Below are positions 35,706-48,714 of a stretch of DNA of 64,000 bases, in pieces (position 1 is the first letter of the stretch; each line of letters starts with the position of its first letter). A program made the position numbers and the translations under genes. The stretch is from Larimichthys crocea. Its lineage: Eukaryota; Chordata; Actinopteri; Sciaenidae. Where the stretch lies: the NCBI RefSeq assembly GCF_000972845.2, contig NC_040019.1, positions 9,987,868 to 10,051,867 of the forward strand, in the 5' to 3' direction. The notes beneath the pieces were generated by a model. The model did not search any database and had not been told where the DNA came from. It worked only from the letters and a program-made list of their open reading frames with translations.

Positions 35706-38700
35706 TACAGTAGGTCTCCATCCACACATCGCCCTCAAACATTCAGTTTTTTAACACGCATGTTATAACGTACACTTTTTTTTCATTATTCTAATGAATT
35801 CATATTCAAATGATTAATGCTAATGACCGCAGAGAATGAATGGCTTTTTTTAGCAACCACTCACAGAAGATAAATCTAAACATGGAATGAATTCGGTCAC
35901 ATTACTTTACCAGCCCGGAATAGCACTGCACTTATTCAAGACATGGTAAGTCAAATGTCAGCATTATTAAAAGGAGAACTCCTTCAAACACCCCTGTCTG
36001 TCACCACTGAGACAGGGTAAAGATTGAAAGCATTAGAAAGAGACAAAGTTTCCATGTCCTCAGCAAAGAATAATATCTCAACTTTGAAAACAGCTCAAGC
36101 TCAAAGTGAACATCATTCGCTCAAAAGGCTAAAAAACAAGACAACCAATGTCGCTGCAATATCAGGATAAAGAAGCGACAGACAGATGACAGCCCTCAGC
36201 TGTCTTCAGTTTTTCTACATTCTTGGGCTTGAAACTAAAGAAAGGGGGCAGGAAAAAGATGGATGGAGTTCAAGGATGCTTAACAGATGGACAGTAGAGA
36301 TGTGGGGCTAGCCCCTAGCAGTCGTAATTAAGTTGCGTAATTGCACAGATAATGAGTCAGTCTGCCTTCAAGTCAAAACACACCATGACACACAGCGGAG
36401 AAGACTTTGTCATTTGCCTGCCTCACTCCAAATGTCATTCTGCAAAAAAATGTTTATGTTTTCGTCTCCTAACTAACCAATAAATCAAGACTTTACCAGA
36501 GTGGTGGCAGGCTTTATTGTTAGACCGGCGGATGATACAGTTACCACTACGGCTTTTCATCCACGATGGTCTGAAAGTTTATACTCTGCCTGTAACTCAG
36601 GGTTTGTATTAGAGCACATAGCCCATTATAAAAATAACCTCCTAAAACTTATGAAGAGCAGTCAAGGAATGTAAAGGCTTTTTTATAGACTCTTGTTGTA
36701 CAAGACGACAAAACAGCTAAGGCTATCCACTAAAAGGCCAACACCCTAAAACACATGGGAAATAAGGCTTTAGCATTTGTGGAGCTGTCAAACAGAAAAC
36801 TACCAGCAAGAAATATAGATTTGTTCACGGCAGTTGCCTTTGTTAACAGTGCATAACATTGCAATGCATTGAGAAACCAAGCACAGAGACTTCTTTTACA
36901 ACACTTTGGGTACTTTCTGATTCCACTGTAGATGCCAAGGCAGGTGCAAGCTGTCAAGGCAAGAGATGCATGTGCACTAAATCTTTGTCTGGATTTGTAG
37001 TTTATTAAGTAGACAGAATGTCAGAGTTGAAAAATTTGAACTCATGAGAATACTTTACACTATTATTGATGCTGTGTGAGGAAAAAAATGCGTGTGGTGA
37101 AGAGTAATGTGGAGAGGTCATTAGCGCACTGGCTGCATCCAACCCAGAGGCTGCAGAAAGACTGCGGATCAATCAAAGCTCCTACTAAAATACCCTGGCA
37201 CTGAACTCTTCAAATCTGAATATGTTGTTTGCACAGTAACATTCTAGTGAAAAGCATGATAGAGACAATGAGTTTCCATGAAGACGGAAAACTGACTGCA
37301 GCCAACATTCTCAGTGTATTCTACTGTGCACTTCAGGCTATTCCGACTGCACTCACAGCTTTCACCCTTATCTCCGTGATGGAGGTACCCACTGAAACAC
37401 GAACGAACTCATTTTCAACTCTTAGCTCTGAGCACCGCAGTTCATGTTGCTCAGAAACACCGGGGCCATCTTATTCAGCGTGTCTTTAAAAAAAAAAGTA
37501 CTCAAACACATGTTAAAAGATGAATGGACATTTTGATGAATACTCAGTGCCAAGCAACAGAGCCTTCAGCTCTAATGATGCACTGAACAGAAACAAGTCC
37601 AGAGTACATTTAATAACTTTGGGTTTCTCTTGTTTGTTTGTGGGTGGGTACGTGGGTGCGAATGATGTGTTTCCTGACTGATACATTAACATTAATTAAT
37701 TTTTTTTGATGGTCTTTGGCGGTTTGGTGATAATGGCATTATATCTCATTTGCAAGTGCACCTGAAGCCAAACTCTTGTCAATGTAGTCATAAATCTTTT
37801 TATTTTCTAAAGTCCATTAGTCATCAGTCAAAGTGGTTCTGTTGCCATCTTTGCCCGATGATTCATGTTTCACTTTTTTACTTTCTCATGACTTAAATCT
37901 TACTTTCTGTTAGCCAGTCTTATTTTAGTTATGTCACTGTAACTCCAAGGTCTTGTTCAGATTGCAAGCCCAAATCATTTTTTTTTTCGCCAAATTGTAT
38001 CCAGATTGATTTTAGGAAGACTGGACGGAAAGATTTTTGCAAATCAGATCCCAGCCACATTTGGAGTGGGAAATTTACAGACCTGTCTCAGTCTGGACAC
38101 TCTGGTTGATCAAATCATATTTCAAAAGTTTCTTTTGCATCACTTGCAATGTGACACGCAATGGCAAAGTCAAATCCAGAGTGACAGAAGTGAGCGGCTG
38201 AACAGAATCTATGCCGCACTTAGCAGACAACAAACGGACAAATGCAATTGTTTGGACTGTGATATGCTGGATCTCCTTCTATCATGCTTTCACCTCGAAT
38301 AGCCATGTCATCAGTTTACATATGGTCTACGTTATTACCACAACAACTCATGCAGATATGCAACTGATCTGATCAGTTAAATAATAACAGTGCAAAAAGT
38401 CAGTCTTAAAGCTCTGATCTGAGAAACACAAAATGTTACAGTTCTATTCTTTCAATACAGAGAGGGAAAAACAGAAGGACACTCTTCAATCTAGACTTTC
38501 ATAGCATTCTGTAACTTGTGCAGCATTTGAACCAAAATGTATGAAGTGAACTGTTGGTATTCTTTCATAAATGTGCGCTAACAAGCATTGAATCTGACAT
38601 CAGTGACAATGGCCATACATCCTCCCTCTCTGTAAAGACAGAGAAAGAAGTCAGAGACTCCCCAGAGGGCACATTTGTTGCCTAGGCTTCAGACCGAGCA

Positions 38701-41170
38701 TGTATCAGGCTAAAAAAAATGACTGTGAATCCTCAGTCTCTCATCTTGACACTCATGCAATACAGTCTGTATGTGTTTACAATATACTGGATGTAGACAG
38801 ACATCGGTGCATGAGTTTTTAGCAGGTCTGAAACTTCCTCACTGCTTGACATTTTGCCTTGCTGCCTCTACCCATCGATTACAGATCTTGATTTTTGTTT
38901 TCATTTGATTAACTTAGAAGCCTCAGCCCTGTCAACAGCCTCAATACAGTTAAGATAAAGACTGTCTAATCAGTGTCCTCATCATTAAATGTGATGCAGC
39001 CCCAAAGGATTTCATTGGATATGTTCCAGATGAGTCATAAAGTAAAACTAAGTAGGACGTATGACTGGGGGTAGACAGAGAAAAGTACAAAGCAATAATA
39101 AAAACAAGGCATCATTAGAACTGTAGTTAATTGCAGTCTGTATTATTATTATAAGACTAAGGCTTGTTTAAAAGCAAAAAGGGAATACCCAATAGTACAG
39201 TCTGGACACAAATACATTTGAACAAATTCTTCTCTAAAAAACATTTTGATTCATTTTCAGTTCATTTTAACTCTATGAAACTGTTACTGTTTTCATACAT
39301 ATGCATTTTATTTTGATTATATTTAGTAGTATGTAGCCTATTTACTATTAGGAAATAACATAATACATGTTTACAAAAGCATTCGAGCATTACAGCCTAG
39401 TTTTACTGAACCATCACAACAGCCTGTTGGTTTAAGAAACGGTCAGGATATTTTGAAGCCATATGATGTTCAATGTGTCAGCCTCAATATGAGGCAACTT
39501 TCAATTCCAATCTTTCACTCAGGGGTGAATATGAACATATGGTGTTCAAAATATCTCTTTATGAACAAAAACAGTGGGTATTGGGCTACAACATGAGTGA
39601 GTGCTGACATGGGGTTATACTAATGATGCAATGCCTGAGGCATACTGACAGGTCTGGGGTAGGGGGGCCAGGCCAGAACTCCAGGTTGCTGATGCCTACT
39701 GCTGACAGATATTGACTTCTTCTGAGGCATGGCCTTGTGTGGATGTGCTGGTGATTACCATGTACTGCTTGTTGACGTGTTGAGTGTGTCAGGCATATTC
39801 AGAGGTTTGAGGCCCCCACACCATGACTCTCTTAAGTGGTCTTACAGACTAAATATGTCTAAGGTAGAAATGGGTCCTTTTCATGCATTGCTGCTGCAAA
39901 AATGCTTATGTGCACTCCATCCATCCTTTACTCCTTTTTTCTCAGCTCCCTCTCAGCCACACCTCGAGGTACTTCACTGTGTTCCTGCTTTCTTTGATTA
40001 TCCAATTAGTCAAAATCCTCTTGGCTTGAGTCATTCAGTCATTGGCTTTTGACGTCTTTTTAAATATGCTACCACTCGCTCTCGAAGCCCTCATCTGCCC
40101 ACCTTTCCAGCACCACCTGCGTTACGACCACATTAAGAGACTAGACAATGACTACATTTACATTTATAACATATCCAGATTTTTGCCTTTATTCTCAAAA
40201 AAGAAAATGCTCCTAAATGCCTAATAAAACATGAATATTTATGTTTTCATGCAGCAGTGTATACTCTAATTAACATAATGACTTATGTCCTATGGCTTAT
40301 ATTATAGGTCGTATCCGAAAGTTTTTTAATATTTTTAAAAACAGGTGTGTTTCTCCTTCACACCGAAAATGGGAGCTTTTCTCTACCCTAACATTGCAAA
40401 CTGTTACAGCACACAGAGCTGACAGTAAACAGGCAAGAGGCCTCAATTGAGACATATATTCACAATTAATAATAAAGAATTATATGGACATATTCCACGT
40501 GTCTTAATAGGAAAAGGCCTAATTAGGAATATCCAAACAGAATATGCTGTTTACATGACATCTATCAAACCTATAGTGGAAAACATAGTAAGAGGGGGGA
40601 TAAAGTGTCCAATAAATAGATCCTCACGCATAATTAACCATTATGCAACTCATCTGATTTATTAGTTAAACATTGAACAGAACTGAAATGCATTCAAAAG
40701 TAGACCCCGGTCAAAAAAAACTGCTTGGCTAAACTGATCTGACTGCACAGAGATCTGATATAAATAAAACATTTTTACAACATTCACACAGTTGGTGCTG
40801 GCCACAACTGCATACAGCTGTAACACTAAGAAGGCCAAAAAACCTGGGCCAGAAAATCATTCAAGCCAAGCTGTCCAAGAATGTATTGTAGCCGTTTGAC
40901 ATATCAGACAAATAAGTGAAGTTAACAGCAGAGTCAAATCCATTCAAGGGGTCAGTCATTGACTCAGCAGCTACTGTAGTATGCTTAGAATATCACACAA
41001 ATAAGATTTTGACTCAGATATTGCACACAGTTGGAAAAATTTCCACAAAGCATTTAAGTTTTTAAGCTCAACCAAACCATGACTCAACTTTAGAATATGC
41101 ATAACATAGCAAAAAGGAGGCCAAAGGAGATCCTTTTATTAAATTAACATTAAAAATACCAGCTCAGGTC
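35706..41170. other. Non-coding, nothing firm
   Basis: 38000-38300 has an open frame (98 codons) whose underlying DNA repeats CAAATC/GATTTG words and may be an old transposon copy. Frames at 37229-37489 and 39729-40052 lack context. No other repeats were recognised. Confidence 0.45.
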
Positions 41171-41174
41171 TTAC

Positions 41175-41267
41175 CTGCTCATCTGTCAGCGTCCAGCCTG
41201 ACCAAGGTTTATGAGTGATGTCGAAGGTGGGCTCAGATGTAACAGAATGGACAGTGGCCTCCTCCCC
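41175..41267 (-). CDS. Candidate internal exon, 31 codons, unidentified
   Basis: The minus strand reads ATGACCACAG|GGGGAGG at the left junction and GATGAGCAG|GTAAGACC at the right, enclosing 93 bases that are open and phase 0 to phase 0. It encodes GEEATVHSVTSEPTFDITHK then PWSGWTLTDEQ. The composition is protein-like with no low complexity. The opposite strand in the same interval is closed in all frames I tried. No family recognised; no partner exon was found within several kb. Could be chance, since the block is short. Confidence 0.3.
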
Positions 41268-41691
41268 CTGTGGTCATAGGGCTGCACCACAGCTGTGGAC
41301 AGCACAGGTAAGCGGATGGATGAATGCTGTGGGTGTAGAGCAGGAGAGATAAATGATTTTTAAAACATACTGGCAGATCACACTAGGTTACAGATCCTTT
41401 TTTTTTTTTTCTCTCATCCATCATGGTGGTTTTATATTACTCTGTACTGTAGCTACCTCACTGCTGCTGCGCACTTAATTGTTAAGCCATTTTGCATAAA
41501 AGTCGTCATAACTCAGAACGCACAAACATCATACACATACTGCTGGAATCTGCACAACTTACATCTTCCAGTCATGTCCATGTTCCTGACGTCCAGTGGG
41601 GGTGAATATCTGCAAATCCACTTCAAAGTCGACATTTCCGTTTTCTTAAGCTTCAAAATGAATCCAGCTGGTTGCAATAAGTACATCCCGG

Positions 41692-41779
41692 GTAAAAGTG
41701 CCAAAAGAAAACCCAAACAGCTACTGCAACATGAGGTAAAAGTGCCAAAAGAAAACCCAAACAGCTACTGCAACATGAG
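41692..41779. repeat. Perfect two-copy tandem duplication, 44-bp unit
   Basis: The unit GGTAAAAGTGCCAAAAGA... beginning at 41691/41692 recurs unchanged at 41735/41736, each ending CAACATGAG. Unrelated in sequence to the units at 2747 and 12611. Confidence 0.95.
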
Positions 41780-44203
41780 CGAAATGTAAACAAATATATA
41801 AATGTGAGGGGTTGTAGTCCACATGGATGGTAGATCACAGCTAACTTCCTGTTTACATCCCCCAAAGCATGATGGGAATTAAACTCAGATGAGAAAAAGT
41901 TCTAAAAGTTTATATATATTAATTTATTAATTAATTTATTTTTCATGTTTGTCATTTTAAATGTGCAAAAACTTTTTTCAAAGTACTTGGTAATAAAAAA
42001 TTTAAAAGCAATTATTGGTTTGTGGGCAATCACTTTGATGCCTCTAGTTTAGCATTACTGATGTTGCCTTCTTGTTTTTTTATAGAGAAATGACTATATT
42101 GCACAGCATGGAGCTGGTGAATGACATACTGCAAGTTGAGCTGATTTCAGTCATCAAGCAGTAAAAAAAATGGTGACGTGCTTGTTTATAAATGTTCTCC
42201 TATTACAGCAAAACAAAAACAAAAAAGATAAAGACGTTTCTGAACACATTTAAGTCGAGAAATGGGCAATGCAGCCACAGAATCTTGATTCATATTTCAT
42301 CAGCATTGCCTGAATAATGTTAGCCCAGTATATTGGATATATGGGATCACTAGGAATGTGTTGGTAACACAAGGTAATCACACCCCAAAGCATATGTTGC
42401 TTTATCATCTACTTTGCTGTATGGTAGAAGACTCGAAACTAATGAAACTAGACCATAGATTTGAGGAAATAGTTTTCTGATCGACTGAACTCACCATAAA
42501 ACACCTGCCATTAGAGAGAATGCAGGTTAAAGTAGAAACTAACAGGTAGCTATATATTTAATTAACCCCAAGACACAGCATCCACCTATTTATTAACTTA
42601 CTAACAGCTCATGTATTAAATTTCATATTTCTTCCATAGCGTATAATATAAATGTCTTGAAGACAAGCAGGCCCTCCCACGATGGGAATTGCTCTTTATT
42701 TAATTCCAAAGGTGAAGTGAGAACTTGTTATAATGACTTCTTCCTGATAGCAAGCAGCTTTGGGACTTCTCAACATTGATGCTTCCTTGACACTGACACC
42801 TTTGTAAAAGAAATGTCTCCCAGTGCTTCCACAGTAACTGCTTTAATGTTAGCAAATATATATATATATATATATTTTTCTTTCTAAGTTTAGTCAAGAG
42901 GAGTTGTTACACTATATGCAGGGCTGCATGGATGATTTTATTATAATTCAGTGTATCATTGCTTATTAATATATTGAAGATTTACACATTATCAACAAAA
43001 CTATCAAAATATATGGTACGGTTCTATGATTTAATGCAAAGGTAATGCAGAGGCTAGTACGTAGTATATTTAGCTATATTTATTGTGATCTATTTCTCAA
43101 CTAGACGTAAAGTAGTATAATAGGAGAAAATGAAATATGTATAGGCAAAAACAATATTATCAATATCTTAATGTACATTTGTGCATTTTTTTATAAAAAT
43201 ACTGTCTGCCAGTCATTTCACATTTTCCAGTCACTTTTCAACACAATAATTCAAATGGCTTAGTATGTGACAAACCACTCTTGGATCTCATGCCTCTAAA
43301 ATGTATCCAGCGATAACAGGCTGGAGGAATTAATGTGATTTTTATGCAAAAGAAGGATGACAGATATCTTTTCTCAGCAACATACACAAAGAGTCTTAAA
43401 GAGGTTAAGATAAGCGCTCAGATACTGAAGCCAAATATCACATCCAGCAAAGCTCTCTGAAGAATCAGTCTGTGATCTGAGCTCCATTCCCAGTTGAAGC
43501 TAAATGACGCTTGAGGACTAATACTGCGGTAGTGAACCATGAACGAAAGATGCCCTCTGTAACAGTCATTATGAAAACTCAAGGTTTTTTTTCTTCCGTA
43601 GTGAGGCGTATATTGACAACATTGGCCAGGTTTTAAGCTTTATATTTCAGCCAAAGTAATAGACGTATACATAGACAGTGACATCAGAATTTTAAAGATC
43701 TGATTTAACAGTCATTTGTAAACATTTAGGAAGACCAGTGAAAGGCTCAATTCACATAAAGTGAATATATATGGTCAGTATTGATGGCAAAGGTCAGCTG
43801 AGCCAGAAATTCAATTACTCTGCTGGAGAACCTATAGCTGAAACCAATGTGCAGCACAATATGTGACTGCACTGTTCACCGCAGAGCAGCATGATCTGAC
43901 TCCAGAGATACACAAAAACACACAAACTCAAGAGTCTTCATTTCTACTTCTCACTTCACAGAGAATCGTGCCTCTAGCATCTCAGCTCACCTCAGGGATT
44001 ACAATAGTGTGCAGTCAAAAGTAAACAAGTGCAGTGTAGCATCTTACCTAGATGACAGACAGACAGGAAGACAGACGAGAAGGATAGATGGAAAGAGAGA
44101 GCTGTTGTATGTGATCAAGGACACACTTCCAACACAGCTGTGAACTACCACACAATTATGGATTGCACTGTGGTTGGCTTTTACTACACAAATGAAGAGA
44201 TAA
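41780..44203. other. Non-coding, AT-rich
   Basis: Holds a (TA)10 tract at 42856-42875. GGGCTGCATGGATGATTTTA near 42921 recalls the end of the ATTAATCG-type element but could not be extended. No gene was recognised. Confidence 0.5.
42856..42875. repeat. (TA)10 microsatellite
   Basis: Uninterrupted AT dinucleotides. Confidence 0.9.
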
Positions 44204-44538
44204 TTAAAGGTCCAGTGTGAAAGTGTGACATGTAACATAATATGTATAACTATGTTTTCATTAGTGTATAATCTATAAGAATATTTTTTGTTTGATGTCT
44301 TTAAAGAGCCTTTTATATCAACACTAGGTTTCAGGTCCTCTTCCATGGAGTCCACCATGTTGAAACAGTGTTTTTATGGTAGCCTAGAATGGACAAACAC
44401 AAACACTGGCTCTAGATAGGATATTTTGTGTGTTTTACAACTGTTATTTCTCCTTCACACTAGGAAGACAAGGGTGAAGAGATTACAATGACCCACCTTC
44501 ACCTCGATGCTACTGAATCCTACGCACTGATCCTTTAA
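44204..44538 (+). mobile_element. TTAA-flanked non-autonomous element, near full length
   Basis: Begins TTAAAGGTCCAGTGTG and ends ACGCACTGATCCTTTAA, imperfect inverted termini of about 16 bases, each including TTAA, the target used by piggyBac-type elements. Interior landmarks TTTTCATTAGTGTATAATCT, GGTCCTCTTCCATGGAGTCC and AAACACTGGCTCTAGATAGG match an abundant teleost family. About 335 bases, non-coding. Class assignment is inference from the TTAA. Confidence 0.7.
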
Positions 44539-45487
44539 GTACACGTGGTAATTTTTCTTTGGAAGATACATATGAGAATATAGTTTGTGTTATTGTAGCC
44601 AGTTACACTGTCATAACATTGATTAATGTTGGAGTTTGCATGTGACAAAGTTAGCTACTGAAACAAATGATAAAAGTCCTCTATAAATATGTTTGGGAGG
44701 GAAAAAAACTGTCTGAGACTGCCATGCTTATAATTTGATATCCAGAACTCAACAGGAAATAAAGAAATTTTGAAGGGTAAATACAGAACTGTATGTAGGA
44801 CACAGGCGGGCAGATAGGAGGAAATGACAGATAATCGCCTTGCAAAAAGAAACTGAGTTGACACATTTATCTTGAATTCATAAATAAATAAAAGTGAAAT
44901 GAAATAAGCAGCAACAAGGGTCTAAAACTTTGTGCACAGTGGCAAAAATTGCATTTTCAGCTCTGATTAGTTTTTAATGTGAGGGATGAAGGTGATGCAA
45001 AAACCTCATCAGTGAGAGCAGCTGCTTGAGAAACATATTCGAGGTCTTTGTCACCATATCATTTTTCTGTCTAGAAGTCCTGATCTGGAGCATTGTCACG
45101 TCTCATCAGTAAGGCCTGATGTTATCACTTGCTTAAGGACAATACACAACAGTGCAGATTAGCACTGTTAAAAAAAAATTCCAATTAATCAAGAGTTTAG
45201 TGGGAAAGAGTTTCAATTTAATCTCCCAAAGGGGGAGGCTTCATGTACCTCATTGAAGCATGTCAGAGTTCAATGGTTTAAGGGATTGTGGCATGGGCTT
45301 ACCGCGTCTGGACAGGGACAGTTATTGAGTGCACTCGTCCTTGGGGTCGGACAAGGGCTTACGTGCAAGTGATGAGAGTGACAATGGCAGTTGTCCCTGA
45401 TTGTGTCCCATAGTGTTTGGTTTTGCAAAGGGAATGAAAAGAAGCAAAGGAGGGAAGGAAGAGTTTGGAAGAATACATTCAGCTACC
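44539..45487. other. Non-coding, nothing recognised
   Basis: AT-rich; overlapping minus frames at 44655-44866 have no context. Confidence 0.5.
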
Positions 45488-45835
45488 ACTGAAACGATTA
45501 GCGTTCATTGAATTCAATTAGTGCCTGAGGGGATTAGTTGATGAATCAAATAGTTAGTCGAAAAGGAATGAATGTACAACAATTCAGATGGATTAATTCA
45601 TCGTTTAAGTCGTTTGTCAAGGCAAAAATGCCACATCCCTCAGGTTGCAGTCCCTCAAATGTGAGGATTTTCTGCTTTTCTCTGCTCCATGTTGTTGTTC
45701 ATTGAATGTCTTTAGGTTTTAGTCTATTTACTGGACAAAAGACGCAATTTGAAGGTATCACCTCAGCTTTGGAAAATTGGGATGGGGATTTTTCTCCATA
45801 TTTTCACATTTTATACACTAAAGGTTTGATCAATG
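45488..45835 (+). mobile_element. ATTAATCG-type non-autonomous element, copy 3
   Basis: Shares with copy 1 the phrases ATTCATCGTTTAAGTCGTTT, GGCAAAAATGCCA, CTCAAATGTGAGGATTT and CTGCTTTTCTCTG, then runs on through TCTTTAGGTTTTAGTC, GACAAAAGACGCAATTTGAA and TTTTATACACTAAAGGTTTG. It is the longest of the three copies. Its right half supplies the first 40 or so codons of the spurious 232-codon frame. Confidence 0.7.
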
Positions 45836-46001
45836 TCAGCAGGCATGCAGGCTCATTTGATAAGGAGCAAATTTCCTGGTCAAACTCACCTACTGTTTTC
45901 TTTTTATTATTCTGTTCTTGTTTAAACAAAGTTGGAAGTCACATCCACATTCTTGGCAGTATGTCAAGTCTGTTCTCAGTTCACTTCTTTGGGTGGTTTG
46001 T

Positions 46002-46130
46002 AGTCAACTGTGTCAAGTCTGAAGCCTCGGTGTTCTGCCAGGAAAAAGGTGGCTTGTCCCCAGCTGGGATTGAGTTGTTGCCCCACATGAGGAATCTCAG
46101 GGTCTTTCTCATGAGTGAGATTGATCGATT
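46002..46130 (+). mobile_element. RTE-like LINE fragment, reverse-transcriptase C-terminal part
   Basis: The frame reads NCVKSEASVFCQEKGGLSP, then GIELLPHMRNL, RVFLMSEIDRL. This follows the teleost LINE segment with motif pattern SKSEAMV, LPQ, YLGVLFTSE, REIDRR, with an internal deletion of the K-Y-L-G part. Only about 43 codons remain. Confidence 0.6.
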
Positions 46131-48490
46131 GCAGACCTTATTTTTGCTATGCGGGCAGCAAACAACTGCTTGGACAGACTCTTGGATGTGTTGCTTAAGA
46201 TTCAACGTTTCTGAATATTTCTGTCATAATACTCTTAAACTCATCACTGCATTCATTATGCATCTTTTTCTCACTGAGTGTGAAGGACACGGCTCTGAAT
46301 ATTTGTTACTTGTGTTATCAAAATTCTACTCATGTCTGTCCATTAGCTTGATTCATTCAGGGCTGATGAAATGGCCTTCTCCATATGTTCACCTGTATAA
46401 GTAAGTGGTAAATGTAACCAAATAAAGATCTGTTATTGAATATTCTTTTCTGGTATGTTTCTTTCAGTCACAGTTCTTAGAAAACGATTTAAAATGAATA
46501 CCAATGTAGAGTTTTATTATCTAAAATTACCACACAAAAGTTAATTTATTGTGCTGGACCGGATAAATGGCGCACATACCTGTTCTTGCCGATATCATCC
46601 GTCAACACAAACAGGTCATGGCCTTTCTCCTCTCCCTTGCTTCTCATCTCACCTACACTCCATTAGGTGGTGAAGAAGTTCAGGCTCAGTTGCTAAATCA
46701 TTAATATCCAAGCTCCTCCGACAATGTTAACTTGGATTATTCAAGTTCTGCAGATCAGAATACCTCTTTGTACTTTTGTGCGATTCAATATTTCACTTCA
46801 TTGCCTCTCTCCTCTGACTATTGTCCTTTTACTTTATTCTCTTTCTTTTACACTTGAGACTCAGAACTTTGGCTCAGACATTTTTAACTTGGTTGCACAC
46901 ACACAATTATTCGTCAGTATAAGTAATTGTACCAGACAATGTATTCGCTCCTAAGTGATTGTGTCTCAGGTGAACATTTTCTTTAATTTTTCTTCATTTT
47001 TTGGAAGTACGTATGAAGCCCAGTAATTTCTTGGATGTTATATTGAGTGAATATTGAGGGTCAATTCCATGATGCATTGGACAGGCCTGGACAACTCACC
47101 AATCAGTCACAGGGACAACACATAATCTGTAGACTGAAAAAAACATTCACACTTGTTGTATTGCTCACATGGTATAGCTCATATACATGTCACTGTACTG
47201 TAGGTTTAATCTGTGTTGTGGGTGAAGTAAAATAATCATCAGTTGGGTTAAAAAAAACTATGTTTAAATTATTACTTGCTGCAGCATCTTTGTTTTGTCT
47301 CCCTTTTTCACATTCTTCTTTCTTTCTATCATACATGCAAACTGCTCACATTTCAATTGTGTTCACTTTCAGCAACACAAGATTAAATGAAAAAGCCGTC
47401 ATTGCAAAAATGCGTGCACACATACACACATTTTTATGTGTGTTTTCTGTGCCTGCTTGTGTTTGAAAACCTGGAGGAGGCTGCTCCTTGGGACTCATTT
47501 TCAGGCAAGGGATTTTTTGCTGGCTCTACAGAAGGCACACAGTCATGATTGAGTGCTTTTCTTTGGATCAATAATCCTGAACTATGCGGTATCAAGGACA
47601 ACAACAGTTTCCTAGATCTCCTCTATCCTTCTCCAGCACCTGCATCAAGCCCTTCATGGTGAAGACAGGGTTCCATAGTTAAATGACGGATACGATGCAC
47701 AGTCACGATTAAGCACTACACCCCGAGAGTCGAGGCAACAGTGGTAAAACAAGTTCTCATTAGTCACCCATTCCCTATTCTGCTATCTTGCCTGGAGCTA
47801 CTGCACATGCTTTGAATATATTCACACTTCACATACACACCCATGCAGATGTTCAAGCATGTTCAAATTCAAATTCAAAACTACATTTGAAATGGAATTT
47901 GATTTAATTTTAATGGCATGTTTTATGAGACCACCGGACATCTCCTGAATAATTATACATACCCGTAACATATTAATGCTTATTTGTAATCTGCTTTGGT
48001 GTAGCCCTTGGCTGGTCTTCTTGACTTTCTAACTGGCTGGTTGGGATGGATTTTATGCAAGCAGCGTGGGAGGTTTACATATTATCAAACTGCCATCCTG
48101 GCCTGCAGTTCATCTGCTTGCTTGTTTATCTGTTTATCCCTTGCCATTACTGTAATTAGGTCTTTGTACTAGAAGCCACAGCAGTCGTAACAAGACCTCA
48201 GAACAGCATGTGAAGACAAAATGATGGTAAATAGGGCAAAAGCAAAATGGACTATGTGTACAGCGCACTCTGAAGAGAAATAAGTCAAGGCCCTGGCAGC
48301 AGTGAATGCTGTAATTGCTCCCTTAAAAGAGCCCCTGCCTTGCCAGGACACAATGGAATGACCTTTTTGTGATTGCAATCCTCTATTAATGGTGAACCGC
48401 ACTGGTCAAAGCCACGATCTTCTCTTTTATACTGTTGCACACTGTCATTCTAATTTCATAATTCAAGTGTTCCAGCGTCGCTAGTTTCTC
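46131..48490. other. Non-coding, nothing firm
   Basis: Several plus frames (46724-46954, 47260-47466) without context. The stretch 47990-48180 has a conserved-element texture but no test is possible here. Confidence 0.45.
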
Positions 48491-48491
48491 A

Positions 48492-48497
48492 TTTATT
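48492..48497 (-). terminator. AATAAA poly(A) signal after candidate terminal exon
   Basis: TTTATT on the plus strand, 20 bases beyond the TAA of the candidate exon at 48518-48714. This gives a very short 3' untranslated region if used. Confidence 0.35.
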
Positions 48498-48517
48498 TTA
48501 ACAGGCTGCAATCTATG

Positions 48518-48714
48518 TTATTTCAATTGAGAACAATGCTTGTTTTGTCTCAGGCTGTTGTCTTGTGATGCTGGTGTCCTTGTTTGAGTCATTTTTGGTG
48601 AAAAGAACACACTCCCTGGCCGTAAGCTCAGATATTCACCATCTGGCGATTCGTTCAAAGACTGACAGTTTTCGACACGGTTGTTTGAATTACTAATTTG
48701 CTGTGGAAGTCCTT
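48518..48714 (-). CDS. Candidate 3'-terminal coding exon, unidentified
   Basis: Acceptor CCCTTACGTCACAG|AAGG, 65 open codons in phase 1, stop TAA at 48518, and AATAAA 20 bases on (48492-48497). It reads GLPQQISNSNNRVENCQS, then LNESPDGEYLSLRPGSVFF, ending NKHCSQLK. It is Ser/Asn/Gln-rich like a cytoplasmic or disordered tail, and DGEYLSL has the form of a YxxL sorting or tyrosine-phosphorylation motif. It retains four or five CpGs, unusual in this CpG-poor region and typical of coding sequence. The preceding exon should lie above 48766 with a phase-1 donor; I did not find it. Identity unknown. Confidence 0.4.

Noticed and set aside
38006..38302. 98-codon plus-strand frame
   Set aside because: No ATG start; the DNA repeats CAAATC/GATTTG words like a decayed transposon, so a coding reading is not favoured.
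42915..43020. Possible fourth ATTAATCG-type element starting GGGCTGCATGGATGATTTTA
   Set aside because: Only the first 20 or so bases resemble the family end; the rest could not be aligned.
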